NCBI GenBank assembly: GCA_949316235.1
Contig: OX438744.1
Coordinates: 32,298,778 to 32,362,777, forward strand
DNA: 64,000 bases
Direction of reading: 5' to 3'
From: Oegoconia quadripuncta
Lineage: Eukaryota; Arthropoda; Insecta; Lepidoptera; Autostichidae
Below, in pieces: positions 47,460 to 57,884 of this stretch. The position numbers and the translations under genes are program-made. The notes under the pieces were generated by a model. It was not told the origin of the DNA, ran no database searches, and worked only from the letters and a program-made list of their open reading frames with translations. The stretch's first letter is position 1; the number at the start of each line of letters is the position of its first letter.

Positions 47460-48010
47460 GTGAGATATATCTGTCGGAGATGGGTGAGGGGGTGGGCGTT
47501 GCTAACGACCGGGACGGTGCCAGTCGCGTGGTAAAGGGTGGCTCCGGCAATGGCGATACTATTGCAAGCTACCATAGGCAAATCAACAACATCAAAACAT
47601 GTGCACGCCCCTCGTGCCATACAACTTGACCCCGCGTGCAGTCTGTGGAACTCAGCCGTACCTTGTCTATAGTTCCTCCTTGCTAAAATTCCATAATCAA
47701 AGTCTTATTCAGTAACGACTCACCGGATTCTTCATACGTCGATGGTAGTAGGTAATTAGAGCCCCTCATGGTCGTTGATGTCCAGTGGTGGTCCGACGCC
47801 TTCGACGGCTGGTAGCAAAGTGTGTCCCATTTTCGATGTGCAGACCTTATATTACTGTCAACGTCGTCACCGCACCGTTTCCGGCGATACCAGCGCCATC
47901 AGGTCTATCTCACATCAAACCGCGTACTATGATAGTCAGTTGACCGCTCGAATAGTGAATTCTATCGCTAATTTATCGTTATCTGCGACATATCTATATT
48001 ATTTACTTGA
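47460..48010. other. GC-richer stretch, unidentified
   Basis: Contains GGTGGGCGTTGCTAACGACC and GTCGTTGATGTCCAGTGGTG. Short ORFs on the plus strand (47393-47629, 47775-48041) have no motif. Could be an old transposon or single-copy sequence. Confidence 0.3.
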
Positions 48011-48579
48011 ACGGGCAGCACCGTCGATTTTCATTTCATAGGGTACTCCCATTAGTAACCGTAGCGCTTTGGTAATTTAACTTGTGTGCTATAATGTATA
48101 AAAATACTGAATAAATTATAAATTTGTAGATTTTTATGTTTTGGTTTTATCTTTATTTTAAATTCAGAGATCACACTAGTGAACAAATGAGGCGTGTGCG
48201 TTGTAATGTTCATCCATAGACCAGTAGTTTTAAAAATACAGGAACAAAAAGACTTATGAATAGACAGTAGAAAGATCGACGTCATACGACGCTATTGCGG
48301 ACAGGCGTCGCTAAAGCCGCGACGAATGGATTTTTATTTTGATAGAAATAGGTTTTATTTAGACGTATTGTTAAACCAAAATGGAACCAAAAAAAGGCAG
48401 GTGACAACCAAAAAAGGTAGGATTCAATATACTTAAAAACACTTACTTCCCTATCGCATTGTAATACCATAAATATCTTTACTAGGATTACAAAAGCTTT
48501 TTGTTCGTCTCCTCAATAATTTTTAATTGTTCATACGTACACCTTGCACTTGTATACATTTGAAAATCCATTTCATTAA

Positions 48580-48680
48580 TCGACGAGCGACTATAAATCG
48601 CAGGTCGGATTTACGCGCGATTGTCTCCGACCATCCACCGTGGCATATAAAGCGGCCCTTAATGAAACAAAAACAAATAC
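48580..48680 (+). promoter_or_regulatory. Promoter-like patch with two TATA motifs
   Basis: CTATAAATCGCAGGTCGG at 48591 and CATATAAAGCGGCCC at 48645 in a CpG-containing patch. No ORF follows; weak call. Confidence 0.2.
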
Positions 48681-49084
48681 GAGTGAAGCATTAAATGCAA
48701 AACGAAGGTTTATTGGTTTAGGTACGTGTTTAAGAGTCGTTCTTATTGGCTTTTTGAAATTGTTAATTAAATTCTAATTTCAAAATTTGCAATAACGAAT
48801 GTAACTTTATTGCTGGTATTGTTTTGTTTAATATCTCCCAATGGACACATTGTTAAATTATAATGTATTACAAAAAAATGGATCAAAAATGATCATCAAT
48901 AGCCTTACATGTCCCCACTGGTGCGGCACAACTCTCATGGTATAGGGCATGGGTCACAAACTACCTCGCGGGCCCAATGCGGTCTGGTCGATTTGTGTCC
49001 GACTAGTGGCCACTTGACAGTCAGTGCTTTTTGCCGCCCCTCTAGGCCACGTACTTGGTTGAATAAACGAGACCGACTATTTAA

Positions 49085-49190
49085 TGTGCCAAGCCCGGAA
49101 GGACTCGTATTAAAATGCCACTAGTGGTCACCCATCCTTGGACTCAGTTCTTGAACTGAGCGCGCCAGACATTGCTTAACTTCGCTAATA
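49085..49190 (-). mobile_element. 5S-headed SINE with a small internal duplication
   Basis: As at 15486, but the 5S-like part carries an extra segment creating CTCAGTTCTTGAACTGAG (49143-49160), an 8-bp perfect hairpin. Confidence 0.72.
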
Positions 49191-49843
49191 AAGATTTTGG
49201 AGTATACTCGGGAGAAATTTTGCGGATTATTTATTCAGAGATAAACGCGGACAAAGTCGCTGGCGGAAATTGAAAAATTCCCACAGGAACGGGCAAACCG
49301 GAATCGTTGCGGGTAAACATTCGCTAAGAAAGGATTCTGAAATACTGTGGGTTATTTTGAAAATTCCCACGGGAAATTTTCACGGAAACGGGAATAACGA
49401 GATTTCGAGTGTTCAATTTTTATATACCTACTTCAAGATCCAGGCGGACGATGTCGCAGACGGGAACCTAGTATACTTATAATAATGAAAAGAAAATTAG
49501 CCTAATCAATGACCACGTTGCCGCGTTGAGCTGTAAGGTAGTCTTTATCATTGAAAACCACAATCATGAGTACCAGGCACATTTATTAGTGCAAAAGTAT
49601 TATCCTTTCCTTTCAATACTCGCAGTCAATCACTCCATTAACTTTCAGAGCTCACACGCCACGTTTAATGAGCTCTCATTGGGCCATAGGGTTGTCAACT
49701 GTTAAGTTAATGAGTAACTATAAAAAATTTGAAATGTCATCCAAAACAAAGGAAATACATTTAAGATACTTATCTAAAAGTGTATTAAATGGATGAATGA
49801 ATCGATGGATCTAACTCGTAAATGCAGACGTTTGAAAATAATA
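49191..49843. other. Mostly unassigned
   Basis: 49260-49400 repeats AAATTCCCACRGGAA-type motifs (GGAAATTTTCACGGAAACGG), an old repeat of unknown class. Confidence 0.4.
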
Positions 49844-50012
49844 CTTTTTTTTTTTTATATGAGAGGGCGGCAAACGAGCATGCGGGTCACCTGATGGAAA
49901 GCAATCACCGCCGCCCATGAACGCCCGCAACACCAAAAGGGTCACAGATGCGTTGCCGGCCTTTGAGGAAGGTGTAGGGTCGTTTCTTGAAGGTTCCGAT
50001 GTCGTACTTGAA
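49844..50012 (-). mobile_element. LINE 3' end, family B
   Basis: T-run 49844-49856, then ATATGAGAGGGCGGCAAACG to CGATGTCGTACTTG. The next 90 bp (AGACAGACTTCAAACACCCC) is a different repeat. Confidence 0.78.
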
Positions 50013-50165
50013 CCGTTTTTAGTCGATTCATAATATGAATGCCAAAGACACCGATACAGACAGACTTCAAACACCCCTCTTTGCATCGGGGTTAAAAAAG
50101 TAGGCATATTATTTTCAATTAGAGTTAATTTTACTGGATGAGTTTTTTTAACGTAAGGAAAAAAA

Positions 50166-50410
50166 TATGGCAGCCCGTAAACATCCCACTGCAGGGATAT
50201 AGGTCTTCCCTCGTATATGGGCCAAGTCCACTACGCTGGGCCAGTGCGAGTTGGGGACTTCACATGTCTTTGAACTTTTATTTCTCAGGCATGCAGGTTT
50301 CCTCACGATGTTTTCCTTCACCGTTTAAAAGCAGTCGGATACATGCACATCGGACACTGTCACAACAAATTGCGTGTCTAGAACATTCTCTGTCAATTAC
50401 GAGACAGCGA
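50166..50410 (-). mobile_element. LINE/SINE 3' end, 'TTTCCTCACGATG' family
   Basis: CAGCCCGTAAACATCCCACT, GCAGGGATATAGGTCTTCCC and GGTTTCCTCACGATGTTTTC; continues to about GAGACAGCGAAACTGAT. Confidence 0.65.
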
Positions 50411-50831
50411 AACTGATAAGTGTCCCAATTTAAATCATTAGCGGTAGCCGGGTCAAAATCGCATGTCGACAGCCCTATCGCGCAGGCGCGGCGCACACGA
50501 CGCGATTGTTTAGCTACCGTGCGCTCACGCACGCGACGTTGCATGACCCGCGCTATTTTTTTTATTAAAGACCCAAAGAGCTTACAGAGAACTCTGCTGG
50601 CGATCATTGGAAATGAAAATGAAAAAAACACCAGGTGTAAGACGCCGAAGATTGAATAATGGTGTAATCAATGCAGATTTTATTATATGTTATGGTTACC
50701 TGTAATGTCTGTGGGTGTGTCCGTCCATCAGTGGATGACGTTAATCATTTGGAATAATTTAGATTAGAATAATAAATCGTAATTGCATAAAAATTCACGT
50801 AAAATAATAGGTATTATTTTTATTTGTTTTA

Positions 50832-50888
50832 AGGTGTAAGCGTACTGACACGGAAACCCCATCTTATTTGGTGGACTATTATCATGTC
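50832..50888 (-). mobile_element. SINE family 2, short 3' fragment
   Basis: AAGGTGTAAGCGTACTGACA and GGAAACCCCATCTTATTTGG match the family in reverse. Confidence 0.6.
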
Positions 50889-50996
50889 TATTAAATACAA
50901 TGCCCAATATTTGCTAAATTAATAACTTGCTAAATGGTATGAGACGCAACTTGTGCGGATACTTTGGCACCGTCCCATATACAAAGAACCGCGTAA

Positions 50997-51240
50997 AGAG
51001 CTGAAACCGCGGCTGAACAAGCTCAAAGTAACAAGCGCCGTAAATATGCGTCAATCTCTATTAACCACGAGTTTGCGGCTCTTGCAGTGGAGACATTGGG
51101 CCCGTGGTCTTCTGAGACGAAACAATTTGTAAAGGATTTATCCGTTAGACTGGTCCACGCGTCTGGAGATGTAAGAGCTGGTGCCTACTTTGCTCAGCAG
51201 CTGCGCTTATGCATTCAGCGGGGCAATAGCGCTAGCGTAC
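50997..51240 (+). pseudogene. C-terminal coding remnant of a LINE, interrupted by the copia insertion (left part)
   Basis: The frame is open for 81 codons up to the copia TSD and includes FAALAVETLGPWSSETKQF, SGDVRAGAYFAQQLRLCI and QRGNSAS. The pattern 'hhAVETxGxxG ... GDxRxxxFLxQRLxxxIQRGN' is one I know from the C-terminal end of non-LTR reverse transcriptases. Read across the insertion (dropping copia and one CGTAC), the frame continues to a stop at 56248-56250. The same element family may include the zinc-finger ORF at 41015-41410. Confidence 0.6.
51236..51240. repeat. Target-site duplication, left (CGTAC)
   Basis: CGTAC directly precedes the 5' LTR and is repeated directly after the 3' LTR; 5 bp is the usual copia duplication length. 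Confidence 0.93.
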
Positions 51241-51504
51241 TGTTGGAATATAACAAAATATAAATCTATGTACAGTTTCATAATAATTTAGAACAAGGGT
51301 CTCTTGTTCTCATTCATGGAATCAATGCACAGCGGAAGGATCTACTTTTGTTAGGTCAGCCCCGTTACTTCGTTACATGCGCTTTACGTGTGCGGTTCAG
51401 TACTGTAGTGCACCTCTCCTTATAAATATATATTCAAATATATTTTAATTATCGTCGAACTTTAATAACTCTGTTTTTATTCAAAAGCCCCTCCATAACC
51501 TACA
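51241..51504 (+). repeat. 5' LTR of copia element
   Basis: 264 bp from TGTTGGAATA to CATAACCTACA, with short TGT/ACA inverted ends. A TATA-like box (TATAAATATA at 51421-51430) is the likely promoter. By eye it matches the 3' LTR at every base. Confidence 0.95.
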
Positions 51505-51518
51505 GGTTATGGGCCCAG
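51505..51518 (+). promoter_or_regulatory. Primer-binding site for initiator tRNA-Met anticodon region
   Basis: GGTTATGGGCCCAG starts at the base after the 5' LTR. It is complementary to the anticodon stem-loop side of insect initiator tRNA-Met (CUGGGCCCAUAACC), not to a tRNA 3' end. Copia in Drosophila uses the same half-tRNA priming. Confidence 0.9.
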
Positions 51519-51597
51519 GGAAATAAAATTAAATAATAATAAAAAAGGGACACTTTTTGTGCCTAGTATTTTAGTGACATTTTAGTGATTTAAGAAA

Positions 51598-53379
51598 ATG
51601 GATAATTTAAAAATGAAACGTAATATTAAACAATTTGACGGTGAAAAGTACAGTGTTTGGAAAATGAGACTTCGTATTTTGTTAAGTGAACTTGAAGTGA
51701 TTGACGTTATAGACAATGACTTTCCTGAAGAATCAAGTAATGAGTGGTATAAAAAGGACAAACTCGCAAAGAGCACAATTGTTGAGTATTTATCCGACTC
51801 CTTTCTAGGATTCGTCAAAAGCGATTATAATGCAAAACAAATTTTCGATAATTTGGATGCAATTTATGAACGAAAAAGTCTGGCTACACAATTAGCTTTG
51901 AGAAAGAAATTACTCAGCCTCAAACTCCAAACTGATACACCGCTAATAAAACATTTTCGTAATTTCGAGGATCTTTTGTCTGAATTGATTGCTGCTGGAG
52001 CAAAGCTGGAGGAAATGGATAAAGTTTCCCATTTATTATTATCATTACATAACTCTTACGATGGAGTTATCACGGCTCTTGAAACGTTAGCTGAAGATAA
52101 TTTGACATTGGCATTTGTCAAAACAAGGTTGTTGGACCAAGAAATAAAAATATTAAATGAAAATAGAGACACAAGCTTGAAAGTTCTACAAGCTGCAGTT
52201 CCTCATTCTCCTCAGAATTATCCGAAGAAGCCAATGAAGTCTTGGAAAACAAAGGCAAAGTTTAAAAATACAAAAATAAAATGCCACCACTGTGGAAGAA
52301 AAGGGCACTTGAGAAACGATTGCTATTATTATAAGAAAAAAGGACAAAAATTCAATAATTATGAAACAAAAAGAACGCTTCAAACTGTCCAAACAACCGA
52401 GCCTACAAATTCTTCAGACTTTTCAGGTTTTGCCTTCATGGCCGGCGGATTTCCAGAAAAAGATGAAAATTCTAACAAAATTTCATTTATATTAGACTCG
52501 GGAGCATCAGATCATATAATTAACCGAGAAGATCTAACACAAAACTTCACGTTGTTAGACAAACCATTGAAGATATCCGTAGCAAAAAATGGGACATTTA
52601 TAATGGCCATAAAAAAGGGTACCCTTGAAGTAACCAGCAATTTAGGCGTAAGCGGAACACTTCAAGATGTTTTATACTGTCCCGACGTACCCTATAACCT
52701 ACTTTCCGTAAGGAAAATACAAAATGCTGGATTAACGGTGATATTTAACCAAAATGGTACTGTTCAAATAAATGATCACCGTGGTAAGTCGGTTATAACT
52801 GGTACTGGTAAGTGCTTGAACAATTTTATTACTATTGATTTCAAGGTACATATAAGCATGTTAAATGTGTCTGAATTGAATAAGACCGTTGAAAATAATA
52901 GCTATTTATGGCACCAACGTTTGGGTCACATTAGCAAAACAAAATTTTTGCAATTAAAAAGCAATGATATGTTTGGTGACACTGAACGAATAAGTCAAAT
53001 CAAACCAAAAGAAGACTTATGTGAAGCTTGCATAAACGGAAAACAAGCTTGTTTGCCATTTAATAAGGTTAAAAATAAGGAACACTTAAAACGGCCCCTA
53101 TTCAATGTTCACACAGATGTGTGTGGTCCCATCACTCCTTCGACACTTGACGGCAAAAACTACTTTGTGATTTTTGTTGATGAGTTTACTCACTACTGTG
53201 CAACATACCTGATAACGCATAAATCAGATGTATTTGTAATATTTCAAGATTACGTTTCTAAAAGTAGTGCTCTTTTTAATTTGAATATAGTTAATCTATA
53301 TTGTGATAATGGAGGTGAATATTTGTCAAATGACATGAAAAAAAATACTGTGTGCAAAAAGGTATTAGTTATCATTTAA
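51598..53379 (+). pseudogene. Copia gag, protease and N-terminal integrase segment
   Basis: The 593-codon open frame starts at the ATG 93 bp after the LTR. Residues 1-200 are the Gag region typical of copia (UBN2-like, starting MDNLKMKRNIKQFDGEKYSVW). A CCHC zinc knuckle is at C229, C232, H237, C242. The aspartic protease motif DSGASDH starts at D300. The integrase zinc module has H439, H444, C475, C478, followed by catalytic D507 (HTDVCGP) and D570 (CDNGGEY). The frame is lost just after residue 570: codons from about 53340 on are out of register and stop at 53377-53379, while the integrase continues in the next frame from about 53352. Relative to the family the change equals one missing base near an A-run. 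All catalytic residues visible before the break are intact. Confidence 0.93.
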
Positions 53380-54185
53380 CAGTCCCACGAACACCTGCTT
53401 TAAATGGTATCGCAGAACGTATGATACGAACTGTGACAGAAAAAGCTCGCGCTATGCTGGTTGGTTCCAAATTAAATAAAACCTTTTGGGGCGAAGCGGT
53501 TTTAACTGCTACATTTTTAATAAATATTTCTCCAACTAGAGCTTTAAAGGTTTATAAAACTCCTTTTGAAATGTGGCATGGTAGAAAGCCGCATCTTAAA
53601 TTTTTGAAAATATTTGGATCAACTATATTCATGCATAACAAAATCAGAAAAACCAAATTTGAAAATAAGTCCTCAAAGGGTATACTGGTTGGTTATGAAA
53701 CAAATGGATACAAAGTATGGGTTGTGGAAACTGAAAAGTTTGTTATAGTAAGAAATGTGGTTGTGGACGAGATAAATTTCTTGTCTAGCAGACCTTCACT
53801 GAGTTCTAAGGGGGTGGCTCATGAAAACTCCTGTGATCCAAGTGACTCAATGCACACTTCACCCGCTAAGAAGGTGTGCAAATCTGATGAGGTGAAATCA
53901 GATATACAAAAACAAACAAATGATAACTTAAATGAAAATACCTCATTAGGGCAAGTACCTAATAAATCTGTAAGAGAAACAGATGAGCACAACGGGTCCT
54001 CCTTATCACAAGACAATAAGATGTTGCCTAATTTAAGACGGAGTGATAGGATCAAAGATCTTCCCAAAGTTTCCTATAATGAAGATAATATTTTTCAAGA
54101 TTATCTGTTGTGCGCTCAGTCATTGGTATGTCAAGTACCAACATCCTACAAAGAAATCGAAACAAGGGATGATAGGTTACTATGA
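53352..54185 (+). pseudogene. Copia integrase C-terminal part and linker, stopped early
   Basis: Continues the integrase in the second frame: GISYHLTVPRTPALNG, then the third catalytic acidic residue of the DDE triad (E at 53415-53417, in IAERMIRT), then the GKxF-like Copia region (KPHLKFLKIFGS) and a variable, polar linker of about 140 residues. It begins on a GTG because the true start is upstream across the frame break. It ends in TGA at 54183-54185; the same frame continues at once into the RT region, so this stop is a nonsense change at a position where relatives usually have Trp (TGG). Confidence 0.92.
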
Positions 54186-55673
54186 GAACAGGCTATAAAA
54201 GAGGAAATTAATTCACTCATCGAAAACTATACGTGGACCTTAGTACCGAAACCTAAAAATAAAAATATTGTTGATTGTAAGTGGATATTTACTATTAAAA
54301 ATGACGAGTTTGGAAATCCACTTAAATACAAAGCACGGTTGGTCGCACGAGGCTTTAGTCAAAAATATGAGATAGATTATAACGAAACTTTCGCGCCAGT
54401 GGCGAGAATTTCTAGTTTCAGATTTATATTAGCTTTCGCGAATCAATTTAATTTATTAATTCACCACATGGACGTGAAAACCGCGTTTTTAAACGGGGAA
54501 TTAAAGGAAGAAATCTTTATGAAAGTTCCAGAAGGTATTCCATGTCAAAGTGACCAAGTATGTAACTTGAATAAAGCCTTGTACGGACTAAAACAAGCAG
54601 CACGATGTTGGTTTGAAACTTTTGAAAAAGCTCTTATAGAAATGGGTTTTAAAAATTCATCAGTTGACCGCTGTCTCTATGTGCTAGATAAGGGTGATAT
54701 TTCGAAGAACATCTACATTATTCTTTATGTAGATGACCTAGTGATAGCCACAGCCGATCTTAGTTCAATGAATAATTTTAAAAGATATTTGATGAACAGA
54801 TTTCGTATGGTTGATCTAAAAGACATTAAACTATTTTTGGGCATAAGAGTTGAAAGGTGTGGTGACAAAATTACTTTGGATCAGAGCAGGTATATAAAAA
54901 CAGTCTTACACAAATTCAATATGAATGACTGTAAAAGTATCGTCACCCCACTTGAAACGAAGTTGGATTACAACGCGTTAAATTCAAATGAAATCATTGT
55001 GGCCCCTTGTAAAAATGTTATCGGTTGTTTGATGTATATAATGCTATGCACTCGGCCCGATTTAAGCGTAGCAGTAAACATCCTTAGTCGGTTCAGTAAT
55101 AAGAACAATGGATGTCTTTGGACCTACTTAAAACGTTTACTTCGATATTTAAAAGGGTCCATTGATCTAAGATTAACTTACGTTCGTGGAACTTATGAGA
55201 ATGTTTTGAGTGGCTTTGTTGACTCAGATTGGGGAGGTAATGACTTAACAGACCGAAAAAGTACATCTGGTTATGTATTTAAATTATTTGAGCGTTGTAC
55301 TTTATGTTGGCAAACCAAGAGACAGTCATCAGTAGCTGCCTCATCGACTGAAGCAGAGTATATGGCTCTTTTTGAAGCAGTCAGAGAAGCTCTGTGGTTA
55401 AGGTCTCTATCTAACAGCATTCATTTAAGTATTTCAAATCCTGTTCCTATTTACGAAGATAACAATGGATGCATAAGTATTGCCAGTAACCCAACAAGTC
55501 ATAAACGCTCAAAACACATCGACATTAAATACCATTTCTCTAGGGAACAAATAGAGAAAAATGTAATTAAAGCAATTTATATTCCCACAGGTAATCAGCT
55601 GGCCGATATTTTTACAAAACCATTGGCGGGACCGAGGTTCATCGAACTGAGAGGAAAGCTTGGACTTATGTAG
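54186..55673 (+). pseudogene. Copia reverse transcriptase and RNase H segment
   Basis: The frame is open from the codon after the TGA to TAG at 55671-55673. It starts with the conserved entry region (SLIENYTWTLV), then LVARGFSQ, catalytic Asp in DVKTAFLNGEL (54471), YVDD at 54726-54737, and the RNase H residues: D in DSDWGG (55221), E in TEAEY (55350 or 55356), D in YEDNNGC (55458) and the terminal HKRSKHIDIKYHF block. All catalytic residues are present, so this half is intact apart from being cut off from its start. Related copies would supply it as part of a single polyprotein. Confidence 0.94.
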
Positions 55674-55921
55674 ATATTCGGCTCAGTAATATTTTTTTTT
55701 TTTTTGTGTTTGTGCAATTAATAATTATAATTGAATTTCGTTTGATTACTATTGAGGAATGGCCTGATTAGGTTTTTCTGGGTTTTCCCTAATCCTGCGC
55801 AACGAATGTTGGGTCATTTAGTGTCTGTATCCCCAGAAATAAGGAGAGCGTGCTAATTTTATTGTGTAAACTTAATTATAAGAAATTAAGTAGTAAAAAT
55901 TTATTTCATAGATTTATTTTT

Positions 55922-55931
55922 GAGGGGGGCG
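55922..55931 (+). promoter_or_regulatory. Polypurine tract of copia element
   Basis: GAGGGGGGCG directly before the 3' LTR TG; the expected primer site for plus-strand DNA synthesis. Confidence 0.85.
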
Positions 55932-56195
55932 TGTTGGAATATAACAAAATATAAATCTATGTACAGTTTCATAATAATTTAGAACAAGGGTCTCTTGTTC
56001 TCATTCATGGAATCAATGCACAGCGGAAGGATCTACTTTTGTTAGGTCAGCCCCGTTACTTCGTTACATGCGCTTTACGTGTGCGGTTCAGTACTGTAGT
56101 GCACCTCTCCTTATAAATATATATTCAAATATATTTTAATTATCGTCGAACTTTAATAACTCTGTTTTTATTCAAAAGCCCCTCCATAACCTACA
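55932..56195 (+). repeat. 3' LTR of copia element
   Basis: 264 bp, apparently identical to the 5' LTR; follows the polypurine tract directly and is followed by the CGTAC duplication. Confidence 0.95.
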
Positions 56196-56200
56196 CGTAC
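56196..56200. repeat. Target-site duplication, right (CGTAC)
   Basis: Second copy of the 5-bp duplication, immediately after the terminal ACA of the 3' LTR. Confidence 0.93.
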
Positions 56201-56330
56201 TAGGTACTATGCATCACGGAAGCGAGTTGGACGGCGTATTTTTTCTATAAGATATAAGTATTTTTAATTGTGTTTTATAAATTTGTTGTTGCATGTACAT
56301 ACTTGCTAAATTTAATAAAAATAATAAATA
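56201..56330 (+). pseudogene. LINE remnant, right part after the copia insertion
   Basis: Fifteen codons continue the frame from 51240 and end at TAA 56248-56250. About 80 bp of AT-rich 3' UTR-like sequence follows, ending in an AATAAAAATAATAAATA-type tail. Confidence 0.5.
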
Positions 56331-56496
56331 TAACGATTGTTACATATGTTACTCATAAGGTAACATAATATCGAATTATAATTATAAGAACTGTGAATGT
56401 GTTCTTAGTCCTAATAAAATCAGCTTCAGAATATTACAAATTACGAATGTCGGAATTATACGAATATTAAACATACTGTAGTTAGATGTTACTTAA

Positions 56497-56833
56497 GAAA
56501 GGTTAGTCCGTCCAGTGGTGCCTTCATTGGATAAATTAACATTTCTTTTTAAATACAAAATAAATCAAAAAAGTACTCTGACCTGCACTCGAGAACCCTA
56601 AAAGCTAATTTTAAATAATACCTAAATAGTTTTAATTATGGTTCTTTTCGAGAATTCGAAATTATTGATGAAAACGGTCACCTTTTTTATAATCGTGAAT
56701 TCTAGAAAATATTATTTATATTTACTTTTAGGCATGTCGAGTGCAAGTCATAGCGATTTTTTTGATTTATTCTGTATTTAAAATGAAGTCTTAATTTACC
56801 CATTGAGGGCGCCACTGGACGGACTAAACCCTC
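56497..56833. mobile_element. MITE with long inverted ends and TTAA flanks
   Basis: 337 bp between TTAA (56493-56496) and TTAA (56834-56837). About 75 bp at each end are inverted copies: TTAGTCCGTCCAGTGG, GATAAATTAA, TTTTAAATACA, AATAAATCAAAAAA. TTAA duplication is typical of piggyBac-type transposition; the outermost bases are not a known piggyBac end to me. Confidence 0.75.
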
Positions 56834-56837
56834 TTAA

Positions 56838-57393
56838 TATCTATTCATACCTAATATATTCGAAAAATAATATCACTTATATCTATTAGCCAGGTATTTA
56901 GATATACGAGTATATATCAAATATCAGAATTTTTTGGGGCGAAAAAGTTGGGTCTATACACGGTCGGGCTAATGTCTTTATGAGCCCAAGGCCATTATAA
57001 AAACTGGAAGCAGAAACGTTTAGCATATTACAGACCACATCAAAATAACCGACATCCCCTCAATCCATTTGAAATCTAAAAAATAAAGCTCCCAATCGGT
57101 CAATCGTCCCATAACAGAGTTCCGGTCATAAATTGGTCATCCCCTGCATCCTGTTTGACTTGACAGCGGTTGTATTGTCATTATGGTCCCAAGTCCTGCG
57201 TATTAAAGTATAAATAGGCCGGGAGAAGCAATAATGCCGATAATAGGAACTGATTCTGCATAGGACAGTTTGGGTATCTGCGAAATGGTTAAAGGCATTT
57301 CGGAGAAGCGTCAATGTAGTAAATATTTATAGATCTTGCAAACTTAGAATGTAGCTTACCTGAAGGTATGGCAGGCATAAGTCTTAAATGTAA
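56838..57393. other. No recognisable feature
   Basis: Unassigned sequence between the TTAA MITE and the minisatellite. Confidence 0.45.
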
Positions 57394-57812
57394 ATACAAA
57401 TTGTAGAATCTGTGCGACATAATTTATAGGAAGATGGACCAAAGAAAAGATAACTGTCATGTCGTACAAGGAAGTAAAGCAGATTGCATTAAGGAGTGCA
57501 ATTGTGGAATCTGTGCGACATAATTATATGAAGATGAACCAAAGAAAATAAGAGATAGCTGTCATATCGTACAAGAAAGCGAAACAGATTGCATGAAGGA
57601 GTGCAATTGTGGAATCTGTGCGACATAATTATATAAAAATGGATCAAAAAAGAGATACCTGTCATGTCGTATAAGGAAGTAAAACAGATTGCAGGAGTGC
57701 AAGTGTGGCATCCTGTGCCTGTGCCACATAATTATAAGATGATGAACCAAAAAATAGAAGAGATACTTGTCATGTCGTACATGGAAGTAAAACAAATTGC
57801 ATTAAGGAGAGA
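57394..57812 (+). repeat. Minisatellite, four units of about 100 bp
   Basis: Units begin GGAATCTGTGCGACATAATT near 57406, 57507, 57612 and 57708 and contain CTGTCATGTCGTACAAGGAA and CAGATTGCATTAAGGAGTGC. Units differ by substitutions and small indels. Confidence 0.9.
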
Positions 57813-57819
57813 CAAGCGG

Positions 57820-57884
57820 ATGTAATAGCTAGCCAAACGGACATTTGTGCCCTACCACCATTCAAACCGAGTACTAAAAGGTAA
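57820..57884 (-). mobile_element. SINE family 2, short internal fragment
   Basis: ATAGCTAGCCAAACGGACAT and CCCTACCACCATTCAAACCG match the body in reverse; it follows the minisatellite directly. Confidence 0.6.

Larger units (their letters stand above)
51241..56195 (+). mobile_element. Complete Ty1/copia LTR retrotransposon, coding frame broken
   Basis: A 4955-bp element has 264-bp direct LTRs (TG...CA), the 5-bp target duplication CGTAC on both sides, a primer site for half-molecule initiator tRNA-Met, a polypurine tract, and a gag-protease-integrase-RT-RNase H order (integrase before RT), which defines Ty1/copia. The LTR begins TGTTGGAATATA, as I recall for Drosophila copia. The two LTRs appear identical by eye, pointing to recent insertion. 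Coding capacity is about 1358 codons, close to the usual ~1400. Two lesions break it: a -1 frame change near 53335-53360 and an in-frame TGA at 54183-54185. It interrupts the open end of an older LINE (50997-51240 / 56201-56250). It could move only with proteins supplied by intact relatives. Confidence 0.96.

Noticed and set aside
47393..47629. 78-codon ORF with a hydrophobic N-terminus
   Set aside because: The hydrophobic part is translated AT-rich DNA and the rest has no motif.
53340..53352. Programmed ribosomal frameshift in copia
   Set aside because: The family uses one continuous frame at the integrase core; a 1-bp deletion is simpler. Kept only as a low-interest check.
57562..57795. 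77-codon ORF with repeated RHDRYLF motif
   Set aside because: Its repetition comes from the minisatellite units.
57394..57812. CRISPR-like array
   Set aside because: Units are ~100 bp, contiguous and diverged, without unique spacers, in an insect genome.
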